A DNA stretch of 7,284 nucleotides, taken from contig JADHUZ010000062.1 in the NCBI GenBank assembly GCA_016784265.1, positions 1 through 7,284 on the forward strand, written 5' to 3'. The stretch's first letter is position 1. Every line of letters begins with the position of its first letter. Shown here piece after piece: positions 1 to 6,163 of the stretch. This DNA is from Fidelibacterota bacterium (GTDB taxonomy: Bacteria; Fidelibacterota; BS150m-G59). The translations under genes and the position numbers were made by a program. A model generated the notes under the pieces. It did no database searches, was not told the origin of the DNA, and worked only from the letters and a program-made list of their open reading frames with translations.

Positions 1-1776
1 GGATTTACCGATGCGGATTTGATTATCGAAGAAACTTTCAAAACTTCCGTTGCTGAGCATTATTACTTGGAACCACAGGGATGCATCGCCTTTCCAAAAA
101 CCGACAAAATGAAACTTCTCGGCTCTCTTCAATGTCCGTTTTACATTCAAAAAGCCGTTTCTCGTGTATTAGGAATTCCGCTTGAAAATGTCGAAGTGGA
201 GCAATCTCCGACCGGCGGTGCTTTCGGCGGGAAAGAAGATGTTCCGTCTGAACTTTGTGCTCGCGTTGCGGTTGCGGCGCAAAAATTGGGCAAACCCGTA
301 AAAATGGTTTATTCCCGAAAAGAAGATGTGCAACTCACGAGCAAGCGCCATCCGTTCCAAATGCGATACAAAGTCGGTGTTTCCAAAAGTGGAAAATTGC
401 TTGCCGCTGAGATTTTGCTCGAAGAAAATGCTGGAGCGTATGCGACACTCTCGTCCGTCGTTTCTTACCGTGCTGCGATGCAGGCGATGGGTCCGTATAA
501 AATTCCGAATGTCAAAGTTCGGTCGAAATCATATTACACTAATCTCCCACCGAACGGCGCATTTCGTGGATTTGGTTCGCCACAAGCGACATTTGGACAC
601 GAGCGAATAATGGATATTTTGGCGAAAAAATTAGGAATCGATCCTGTGGAATTTCGCATGAAAAATATGCTCGAAGTCGGTGATGAAACGATGACAGGGC
701 AAAAATTGACATCCAGTGTTGGCGCAAAAGAGACACTTCAAAACGCATCGGAAAGAATTAACAACAATATCATCCAAAACAATAATAATTCACATTATCT
801 CGAAGGAATCGGAATTGCATCATGCCATTATGGAAATTGTCTCGGTGCGGCTGGCTGGCATTTGGACGGAGCGGGAGTGAACATTAAAATTCGGAAAAAT
901 GGAAAAATTTCGGTTGCATTTGGACTCGTGGAAATGGGTCAGGGAGCCGAAACGGTTGTTGCTCAAATGACAGCCCAAGCGTTAGGCGTAACGACGGAAA
1001 TAATCGAGATTTTGCCGACGAGTACGATTCACGTTCCGGATAGCGGTCCGTCTGTGGCTAGCAGGAATGTCGTGATGACTGGAAACGCAATCCGCAATGC
1101 CGCTGAAGAATTGCTTCCTATTTTAAAAAAAGTGAGTGCTGAAATTTTGAATTGCGATCAGGAAAATATAGAAATCAAAAACTGTTTTGCAAAGAATTTG
1201 AAATCAGAGCGGAAAATTACATTTTCGGAAATTGCCGGATATTTACATCTAAACGGGATGAAAACACAATCGAACGGCTGGTGGCATGTTCCGGAGTTGG
1301 ATTACGATTCGGAAACGGGAACTGGCGATGCGTATTTTACTTATTCCTATGCTACGCAAATTGTGAAAGTGCGGGTTGACCGATTGACTGGAATAGTGAA
1401 GGTGGAAAAAATCTGGGCGGCACACGATATTGGTAAAGCGATCAATCCGGCGGGTTTGCAAGCACAAGTAGAAGGCGGAACGGCTCAAGGTATCGGCTGG
1501 GCATTGACAGAAAATTTTAAATATGAACACGGCAAAGCCGTAACACAAAACCTTTCGACTTATCTGATTCCAACTGCTCAAAATACCGCAAAGGTTGAGA
1601 CGATTTTGGTAGAGGATTCAGAACCACTCGGACCATGGGGCGCAAAAGGAATTGGCGAGCCGGCTATTATTCCAACAGCCGCCGCAATCGCAAATGCCGT
1701 GAGCAATGCAACTGGAATTGAATTTAATGAAATTCCGATGACACCAGAAAATGTGTTGGAGAAAATAGAATCATGA
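1..1776 (+). CDS. Molybdenum hydroxylase, xanthine dehydrogenase family, Mo-cofactor subunit/domain (5' partial)
   Basis: The frame is open from base 1 and the first visible codon that could start (TTG at 19) lies inside a conserved domain, so the true start is upstream. The N-terminal hammerhead domain, and any 2Fe-2S or FAD part, are not visible. The enzyme would hydroxylate a purine-like heterocycle at a molybdopterin centre, in the cytoplasm. Family motifs in order: GSLQ (Gln at 130-132, equivalent to bovine XDH Gln767), GGAFGGKE (Glu at 235-237, Glu802), a Tyr-Arg before the KIPN block (Arg at 469-471, Arg880), AFRGFGSPQ (Arg at 565-567 and Phe at 571-573, Arg912/Phe914), EMGQGAET (about 931-954), and GIGEPAI (Glu at 1657-1659, catalytic Glu1261). 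These equivalences are hand alignments. An Asn-rich linker lies near 757-786. The stop overlaps ssnA by 4 nt. In E. coli, XdhD is the family member near ssnA; whether this protein is the selenium-dependent type cannot be told from the visible part. Confidence 0.94.
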   Translation, partial: GFTDADLIIEETFKTSVAEHYYLEPQGCIAFPKTDKMKLLGSLQCPFYIQKAVSRVLGIPLENVEVEQSPTGGAFGGKEDVPSELCARVAVAAQKLGKPVKMVYSRKEDVQLTSKRHPFQMRYKVGVSKSGKLLAAEILLEENAGAYATLSSVVSYRAAMQAMGPYKIPNVKVRSKSYYTNLPPNGAFRGFGSPQATFGHERIMDILAKKLGIDPVEFRMKNMLEVGDETMTGQKLTSSVGAKETLQNASERINNNIIQNNNNSHYLEGIGIASCHYGNCLGAAGWHLDGAGVNIKIRKNGKISVAFGLVEMGQGAETVVAQMTAQALGVTTEIIEILPTSTIHVPDSGPSVASRNVVMTGNAIRNAAEELLPILKKVSAEILNCDQENIEIKNCFAKNLKSERKITFSEIAGYLHLNGMKTQSNGWWHVPELDYDSETGTGDAYFTYSYATQIVKVRVDRLTGIVKVEKIWAAHDIGKAINPAGLQAQVEGGTAQGIGWALTENFKYEHGKAVTQNLSTYLIPTAQNTAKVETILVEDSEPLGPWGAKGIGEPAIIPTAAAIANAVSNATGIEFNEIPMTPENVLEKIES

Positions 1777-3062
1777 AAAAAACACTCATCAAAAATATCA
1801 GAATTGTAAATCCATTCGGTGAACCAGAATTTATTGAAAATGGTCGGGTTTCAATTATGAATGATAAAATTGAGAAAGTCGGTTCTGGAATTCTTGAAGA
1901 AAATGATTTCGATGAAATTCTGGATTTTTCCGGAAAAACGGTTTTACCGGGAATGATAAATATGCATCACCATTTGTATTCATCTCTTGCAATTGGGATG
2001 CCTCCTCCACAGAAAATTCCAAATAACTTCACGGAAATTCTTGAACAAATCTGGTGGAAACTGGATTTGGCGCTAGATGAAAATTCAACTCGAGCGTCTT
2101 TTGAAACTGGATTATTGGAATGTTTAAAATGTGGCGTTACGACAGTTATTGATCATCATTCCAGTCCGAATTTCACCGAAGGTTCACTCGAAATGCTCGC
2201 TGAAATTGCTGAGAAATTTGGAATCAATATCTCGCCTGCATTTGAAATTACCGACCGAAACGGTGAGGGATATTTCGAATCTGGTTTGGCGGTAAATTTG
2301 AGAACATTACAAAAACACGAAAACAATCCTCATGTTTTTCCGTTATTGGGACTTCATGCATCGTTTACGCTTTCTGATAAATCATTAGAGAAAATCGCAG
2401 AATCGGATTGTGGAATTCACATCCATGTTTCCGAAGACAAAGCAGATGAGGAATACACAAAAAGATTAGGCTATCCATCGGTGATTCAACGGCTCAATCA
2501 TTTTGGATTGTTGAATGAGAGAAGTCTGGTTGCGCATGGAATCCACATCTTGCCGGAAGATTTGGAAATTCTGCAGAAAACCGGAGCGAATCTTGTGCAC
2601 AATCCAACATCCAATGCGAACAACAAAGTTGGAATTCTATCATCCGAAATCATCGAAAAAACTAAAGTAGGATTGGGAACAGACGGAATGCAGGCGAGCA
2701 TGCTATCCGAAGCGAAAGAAGGAGTGCTGATTCGCAGTTCACACAAGGAGAAAAATGTGGATTATTTTGCATTTTTATTCGAAAATAATTCGCAAATTGT
2801 AAGTAAATTGTCTGGTTTGAAATTGGGCAATATTCAACCAGGTTACCAAGCCGATTTGGTTTTTTTCGATTATTCTCCAAAAACGGAGATTACCAAAGAA
2901 AACTTTTCAGCGCATATCCTGTTTGGACTGGAAAACCCCACGGATGTGATAACTCGTGGTAAGTTTCGAATTCGGAACGGAAAATGTGTTGATTTAAACG
3001 AATTTGAAATCTTGGAAAAAGCAAGATTACAATCAAAATTAATTTGGAATAAAATGAACTGA
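1773..3062 (+). CDS. ssnA: SsnA-type amidohydrolase (metal-dependent, cytosine deaminase/TRZ-ATZ superfamily)
   Basis: A 429-residue amidohydrolase, close to the ~440 residues of SsnA proteins. The TIM-barrel metal site is intact: HxH at His65/His67 after the LPGMINMH strand, HVSE (His218 and catalytic Glu221), His255 in VAHGIH, and Asp304 in LGTDG. HNPTSN (276-281) is the usual loop before the last strand. N-terminal (1-60) and C-terminal (about 350-410) parts form the composite beta-sandwich. The C-terminal blocks LFENN, ADLVFFDYSP and HILFGL are what I recall as typical of SsnA rather than guanine or cytosine deaminases. SsnA is genetically tied to anaerobic purine/urate use and co-occurs with selenium-dependent molybdenum hydroxylases; its exact reaction is less certain and is presumably C-N hydrolysis of a purine-derived intermediate. 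The ATG overlaps the preceding stop (ATGA) and a GGAG at 1758-1761 is rather far upstream, so translational coupling is likely. Confidence 0.88.
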   Translation: MKKTLIKNIRIVNPFGEPEFIENGRVSIMNDKIEKVGSGILEENDFDEILDFSGKTVLPGMINMHHHLYSSLAIGMPPPQKIPNNFTEILEQIWWKLDLALDENSTRASFETGLLECLKCGVTTVIDHHSSPNFTEGSLEMLAEIAEKFGINISPAFEITDRNGEGYFESGLAVNLRTLQKHENNPHVFPLLGLHASFTLSDKSLEKIAESDCGIHIHVSEDKADEEYTKRLGYPSVIQRLNHFGLLNERSLVAHGIHILPEDLEILQKTGANLVHNPTSNANNKVGILSSEIIEKTKVGLGTDGMQASMLSEAKEGVLIRSSHKEKNVDYFAFLFENNSQIVSKLSGLKLGNIQPGYQADLVFFDYSPKTEITKENFSAHILFGLENPTDVITRGKFRIRNGKCVDLNEFEILEKARLQSKLIWNKMN

Positions 3063-3067
3063 AAATG

Positions 3068-3128
3068 AACCACAGATTACACGAGTTTACACGAAAATAT
3101 CAGTGTTTATTCGCGTCAATTTGCAGTT
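3068..3128. repeat. Imperfect inverted repeat in the ssnA - transcarbamylase spacer
   Basis: The left arm starts aaccacagattacacgag (3068 onward, to about 3098). The right arm (about 3099-3128), when reverse-complemented, starts aactgcaaattgacgcga and matches the left arm imperfectly, with small gaps. The structure would be a long mismatched hairpin. It is not followed by a T-run (the next bases are A-rich), so an intrinsic terminator is unlikely. It looks like a decayed copy of a dispersed extragenic palindrome; copy number cannot be judged from this window. The other 25 or so bases of the spacer hold only the Shine-Dalgarno of the next gene. Confidence 0.5.
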
Positions 3129-3135
3129 AAAAAAG

Positions 3136-3142
3136 AAAGGGA
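3136..3142 (+). promoter_or_regulatory. Shine-Dalgarno of the ATCase-like gene
   Basis: AAAGGGA lies 7 nt before the ATG at 3150. It supports that start in an otherwise A-rich leader. Confidence 0.65.
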
Positions 3143-3149
3143 AATAAAA

Positions 3150-4103
3150 ATGAGAAGTTTTGCAGGAAGAGATATTCTTTCACTTAAGGACTTTGAACGA
3201 AATGAATTTTTTAGAGTGTTTGATGTGGCGGATCGCTTGAAACATCATGCCGAAAATAGACAAAATACGGATCTTTTGGCGGGAAAAACGTTGGTTACGG
3301 CATTTTATCAGCCAAGCACTCGCACAAGATTGGCGCACGAAGCTGCGATGCATCGGCTTGGTGGACATGTTACAGGTTTTGCAGATGCGAAAATGACACG
3401 TGCCGGTGATTTTTATCAGGAGACAATCAAAGATACTGTCAAGATGCTGGAATTCTACGGCGATGTGATCGTGATGCGACATTTTCAACAAGGGGCACCA
3501 CACGAAGCAGCAAAATGGTCATCTGTGCCGATTATCAACGGCGGTGACGGCTGGGGCGAACATCCGACGCAAATTTTGACTGATCTTTACACTGTCTATC
3601 GTGAAAAAGGACGGATTGACGGATTAAAATGGCTAGCCGTCGGTGATATGAGAATGCGAACGATGCATTCGCTGGCACACGGGCTGACGCAGTTTGATTG
3701 TCCCATTACATTCGTATCACCGCCGGAAATGAGTATGACCGACGAATTTAAAAAGGAAATCAAAAAATATAATCTGAATTTCAAAGAAGCCGAACATGTT
3801 GAAGAAGCCATCGCCGATGCGGATGTGATTTTGGTTGAACCTGTCGTTCAGCCGGATTATACAAAAGCCAGAGATGAACGCTCAGGTGATGTTGATTTGA
3901 CTCCGTCTAATTACAAAATTACACGTGAATTGCTATCCACAAAAGCAAAATCAGATGCGATTCTGTTGCACTCACTTCCACGCATGGATGAAATTCCGGC
4001 GGATGTGGATATCACTCGCTGGTCGCGATACTGGCAGGAAGCGTTCAACGGTGTTGTCATGCGAATGGCACTTTTAGCGTTGGTTCTTGGTTCACAAGAA
4101 TAG
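3150..4103 (+). CDS. Aspartate-transcarbamylase-like carbamoyltransferase, probably catabolic, substrate unknown
   Basis: A 317-residue two-domain transcarbamylase of usual catalytic-chain length. The carbamoyl-phosphate half is ATCase-like: QPSTRTRLAHEAAMHRLG (Ser56-Thr57-Arg58-Thr59), VMRH (Arg110), and EHPTQ (His138 to Gln141). The C-terminus also matches PyrB: SLPRMDEI, then YWQEAFNG and MALLALVL. Several residues that define true ATCase differ in a hand alignment to E. coli PyrB. The 80s loop (KMTRAGDFYQ, 81-90) has no counterpart of Lys84 and no Ser80. Arg229 of the TRVQ motif is Pro or Val (EPVVQ, 230-234). HPLP is HSLP (274-277). The Arg167 equivalent (Arg170) is kept. So it probably does not use aspartate. 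With ygeW 9 bp downstream and carbamate kinase after that, it most likely cleaves a ureido compound with phosphate to give carbamoyl phosphate (inference). A biosynthetic PyrB is the less likely alternative. Confidence 0.87.
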   Translation: MRSFAGRDILSLKDFERNEFFRVFDVADRLKHHAENRQNTDLLAGKTLVTAFYQPSTRTRLAHEAAMHRLGGHVTGFADAKMTRAGDFYQETIKDTVKMLEFYGDVIVMRHFQQGAPHEAAKWSSVPIINGGDGWGEHPTQILTDLYTVYREKGRIDGLKWLAVGDMRMRTMHSLAHGLTQFDCPITFVSPPEMSMTDEFKKEIKKYNLNFKEAEHVEEAIADADVILVEPVVQPDYTKARDERSGDVDLTPSNYKITRELLSTKAKSDAILLHSLPRMDEIPADVDITRWSRYWQEAFNGVVMRMALLALVLGSQE

Positions 4104-4107
4104 GAGG
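4102..4107 (+). promoter_or_regulatory. Strong Shine-Dalgarno of ygeW, overlapping the upstream stop
   Basis: A perfect AGGAGG begins inside the TAG stop of the upstream gene and lies 5 nt before the ATG at 4113. It fixes the ygeW start against the in-frame ATG at 4140. It also couples the two transcarbamylase genes in one transcript, with efficient re-initiation likely. Confidence 0.85.
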
Positions 4108-4112
4108 AAATT

Positions 4113-5087
4113 ATGCAGACATTTTTACGCGGCCGTGACATGATTACGACTCAGGAATGGACTCGGGAAGAAATCGACACGATTATGGATGTTGCCATGG
4201 ATTTGAAACGCAAAAGGGCTTTGGGCGAACCGCATGCTTATTTGCGTGATAAAGTTCTGGCGATGTTGTTTTTCTTTTCCAGCACTCGGACTCGTGCGTC
4301 GTTTGAAGCGGGAATGGCTCAACTCGGTGGACATGCGATGTTTTTGGATAGCAAAACGACGCAGGTTTCCCACGGTGATACGGCTAAAGAAATCGGCGAT
4401 ATTCTCGGTCGTTACAACGATGGAATTGCGATTCGTCAAGTAGATTGGGAGCATGGGAATCAATACATTCGTTGGGTTGCCGAAGCCAGCCGAACGCCGG
4501 TTTTGAATATGCAATGCGATGAATTTCATCCGCATCAGATTTTGGCAGATTTGCAAACTATCAAAGAAAAAAAAGGCGATCCTCGCGGGAAAACGATTAC
4601 TGTGAGTTGGGCGTATGCTTCGAGTTACTCAAAACCACAAAGTGTTCCGAATAGTTTGATTTTGCTCATGACCCGCTATGGAATGAATGTCCGTTTGGTA
4701 CATCCGCCTGAGTTCAAACTGAAATCGAAATTCATTGATCAGGCGAAAGAAAATGCGAAAAAGCATCACGGAAGTTTTGAGATAATGGACGATTTTGAAG
4801 CTGGCGTGAAAGACACGGACATTTGGTATGCGAAAAGTTGGGGACCAATGTTGACAACGACGGATCCAACCAATGACAAACGAATCACCGAGCAATATAG
4901 TGATTGGATTGCCGATGAGCGTCGTTTAGCGATGGCAAAGCCAGATGCGATTTACATGCATCCGTTGCCTGCAGATCGGAATATCGAAGTTACCGATGGA
5001 GTTCTTGACGGACCGAATTCGGTTGTCTTTGATCAGGCGGAAAATCGGCTTCACGCTCAAAAAGCGGTGATGGCGTTAACGATGTAA
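4113..5087 (+). CDS. ygeW: YgeW-type knotted transcarbamylase
   Basis: A 324-residue protein of the ornithine-carbamoyltransferase fold. The carbamoyl-phosphate motif is SSTRTRASFEAGMAQLGG (Ser57-Thr58-Arg59-Thr60). FHPHQILADLQT (138-149) holds the second phosphate/carbamoyl site. VSWAYASSYSKPQSVPNS (164-181) is the Pro-rich stretch typical of the knotted members (N-acetyl- and N-succinyl-ornithine transcarbamylases, YgeW), rather than plain OTCase. MHPLPADRN (282-290) replaces the HCLP of OTCase. NRLHAQKAVMA (311-321) closes the protein. E. coli YgeW has been described as a knotted catabolic transcarbamylase; it is longer (~396 residues), so this is a compact version. The likely role is phosphorolysis of a ureido group to carbamoyl phosphate for the downstream carbamate kinase. 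The natural substrate is inferred from context (a ureido acid such as a diureidopropionate). Other members of the knotted group cannot be excluded. Confidence 0.86.
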   Translation: MQTFLRGRDMITTQEWTREEIDTIMDVAMDLKRKRALGEPHAYLRDKVLAMLFFFSSTRTRASFEAGMAQLGGHAMFLDSKTTQVSHGDTAKEIGDILGRYNDGIAIRQVDWEHGNQYIRWVAEASRTPVLNMQCDEFHPHQILADLQTIKEKKGDPRGKTITVSWAYASSYSKPQSVPNSLILLMTRYGMNVRLVHPPEFKLKSKFIDQAKENAKKHHGSFEIMDDFEAGVKDTDIWYAKSWGPMLTTTDPTNDKRITEQYSDWIADERRLAMAKPDAIYMHPLPADRNIEVTDGVLDGPNSVVFDQAENRLHAQKAVMALTM

Positions 5088-5093
5088 TTTTTT

Positions 5094-5157
5094 AGCCACC
5101 AAGAGCGCTAAGTTTCACTAAGATTTTATTTGCGAATTTTAGTGTTCATTCGTGGTT
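5094..5157. repeat. Imperfect inverted repeat in the ygeW - carbamate kinase spacer
   Basis: The left end reads agccaccaagagcgctaag (from 5094). The right end (cattcgtggtt, 5147-5157) reverse-complements to aaccacgaatg, so both ends share a ccac/gtgg core, with a loosely matching interior. The right half shares agtgttcattcgtg (5141-5154) with agtgtttattcgcg (3102-3115) of the first spacer, 12 of 14 bases. This suggests two diverged members of one extragenic element family. There is no T-run after it, so no terminator is called. Confidence 0.45.
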
Positions 5158-5162
5158 TTTAT

Positions 5163-5166
5163 GGAG
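5163..5166 (+). promoter_or_regulatory. Shine-Dalgarno that decides the carbamate kinase start
   Basis: GGAG lies 6 nt before the ATG at 5173. Two further upstream in-frame starts (GTG 5152, ATG 5161) have no good Shine-Dalgarno, and the ATG at 5161 overlaps this site. The start at 5173 gives MKRKLIIIALGGNA, the usual carbamate kinase N-terminus. Confidence 0.75.
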
Positions 5167-5172
5167 AAAAGT

Positions 5173-6129
5173 ATGAAAAGAAAATTAATTATAATTGCTC
5201 TCGGAGGAAATGCGATCAAGCAGCCGGGAGAAGTCGGCACCGCTGAAGATCAATTCAAAAATGTGGCGCTGACTTGCGAACAACTCGTGAAGATGAACAA
5301 ACTCGGTTACAAGTTGATTCTCACACATGGAAATGGTCCACAGGCTGGAAATTTGCTGATTCAACAGGAAGAAAGCAAAATGCTCGTGCCACCCATGCCT
5401 CTGGATGTTGTGGATGCGATGACCCAGGGAGAAATCGGTTACATGTTTCAAAATCAATTGCAGAATGCGTTTCGTAAGGACGGGCGGGAAATTCCGATTA
5501 CTTCGGTAATTACGCAGGTTTTGGTGGATGACAAGGATTCCGATTTTATGAATCCAAGTAAGCCGGTGGGACCGTTTTACACACCCGAGGAAGCGATGGA
5601 ATTGAAAGAGAAGAAAGGATACATTGTCAAAGAAGTCAAGCCGGGAGCGGAAAAATCATGGAGGAGAGTTGTTCCGTCGCCGGAACCGATTGGACTTATC
5701 GAAGCGGAAGCGATTAAACTTCTTTTGGAAAATCGTGTGATTGTGATAACATCAGGCGGCGGCGGAATTCCCGTCGTGAAACAATCAGATGGTCAACTCA
5801 TCGGAGTAGAAGCGGTCGTGGATAAAGACAAGGCCGGGCAGAAACTTGCAGAAGTCGTAAACGGAGATATTTTCCTGGTACTCACCGATGTGGAATGTGT
5901 TTATCTGAATTTCGGGAAACCGAACCAAAAATCGTTGAGCGAAATTACGGTTGCTGAAGCGGAAAAATATCTCAGTGATGGACAATTTGCCGATGGAAGC
6001 ATGGGGCCGAAAGTGGAAGCGTGTATTCGATTCGTAAAATCCGGTGGCGAACGGGCGATAATTACATCTTTGGATAAGGCGATTGATGCCTTGAACGGAA
6101 AAACCGGAACGCAGATAATAAACTGCTAA
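5173..6129 (+). CDS. arcC: Carbamate kinase
   Basis: A 318-residue protein, the normal length for the family, of the amino-acid kinase fold. It transfers the phosphate of carbamoyl phosphate to ADP, giving ATP, NH3 and CO2, in the cytoplasm. Motifs in order: ALGGNAI (9-15), THGNGPQAGN (51-60), GEIGYM (86-91), WRRVVPSPEP (163-172), TSGGGGIPVV (193-202), AVVDKDKA (214-221, an ATP/carbamate site block), LTDVECVYLNF (237-247), GSMGPKVEA (275-283), and a TGTQI tail. All the blocks I expect are present, so it should be active. With no arginine deiminase gene in view and two transcarbamylases directly upstream, it most likely serves ureide or purine breakdown, the position held by YqeA in E. coli, rather than the arginine deiminase pathway. 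No Shine-Dalgarno or start supports a longer form. Confidence 0.95.
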   Translation: MKRKLIIIALGGNAIKQPGEVGTAEDQFKNVALTCEQLVKMNKLGYKLILTHGNGPQAGNLLIQQEESKMLVPPMPLDVVDAMTQGEIGYMFQNQLQNAFRKDGREIPITSVITQVLVDDKDSDFMNPSKPVGPFYTPEEAMELKEKKGYIVKEVKPGAEKSWRRVVPSPEPIGLIEAEAIKLLLENRVIVITSGGGGIPVVKQSDGQLIGVEAVVDKDKAGQKLAEVVNGDIFLVLTDVECVYLNFGKPNQKSLSEITVAEAEKYLSDGQFADGSMGPKVEACIRFVKSGGERAIITSLDKAIDALNGKTGTQIINC

Positions 6130-6152
6130 TATCCGTGAAATTTATATCTAAA

Positions 6153-6157
6153 AAGGA
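6153..6157 (+). promoter_or_regulatory. Shine-Dalgarno of the PLP enzyme gene
   Basis: AAGGA lies 6 nt before the ATG at 6164. The 34-bp spacer after the carbamate kinase stop has no hairpin and no clear promoter, so the PLP gene is probably on the same transcript. Confidence 0.55.
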
Positions 6158-6163
6158 AAAAAT

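Noticed and set aside
1..1776. Claim that the Mo hydroxylase is selenium-dependent
   Set aside because: Only context hints at it. No selenium gene or diagnostic residue can be seen in the window.
3063..3149. Intrinsic terminator or promoter in the ssnA - transcarbamylase spacer
   Set aside because: The inverted repeat is mismatched, and what follows it is A-rich with no T-run. No paired -35/-10 boxes stand out.
3150..4103. Calling this gene pyrB (pyrimidine biosynthesis)
   Set aside because: The aspartate-site residues are not kept and the neighbours are catabolic. There is no pyrI or other pyr gene in view.
4125..4556. 143-codon open frame on the minus strand inside ygeW
   Set aside because: It is a shadow of the conserved ygeW coding sequence and has no recognisable motif.
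5152..5172. Longer carbamate kinase starting at GTG 5152 or ATG 5161
   Set aside because: There is no Shine-Dalgarno for either, the extra residues fall in the repeat element, and the 5173 start has GGAG at good spacing and the family-typical N-terminus.
4113..6129. Arginine deiminase pathway (OTCase plus carbamate kinase)
   Set aside because: No arginine deiminase gene is in view, the transcarbamylase has the knotted-type Pro-rich stretch and HPLP instead of HCLP, and the operon partners are purine-type enzymes.
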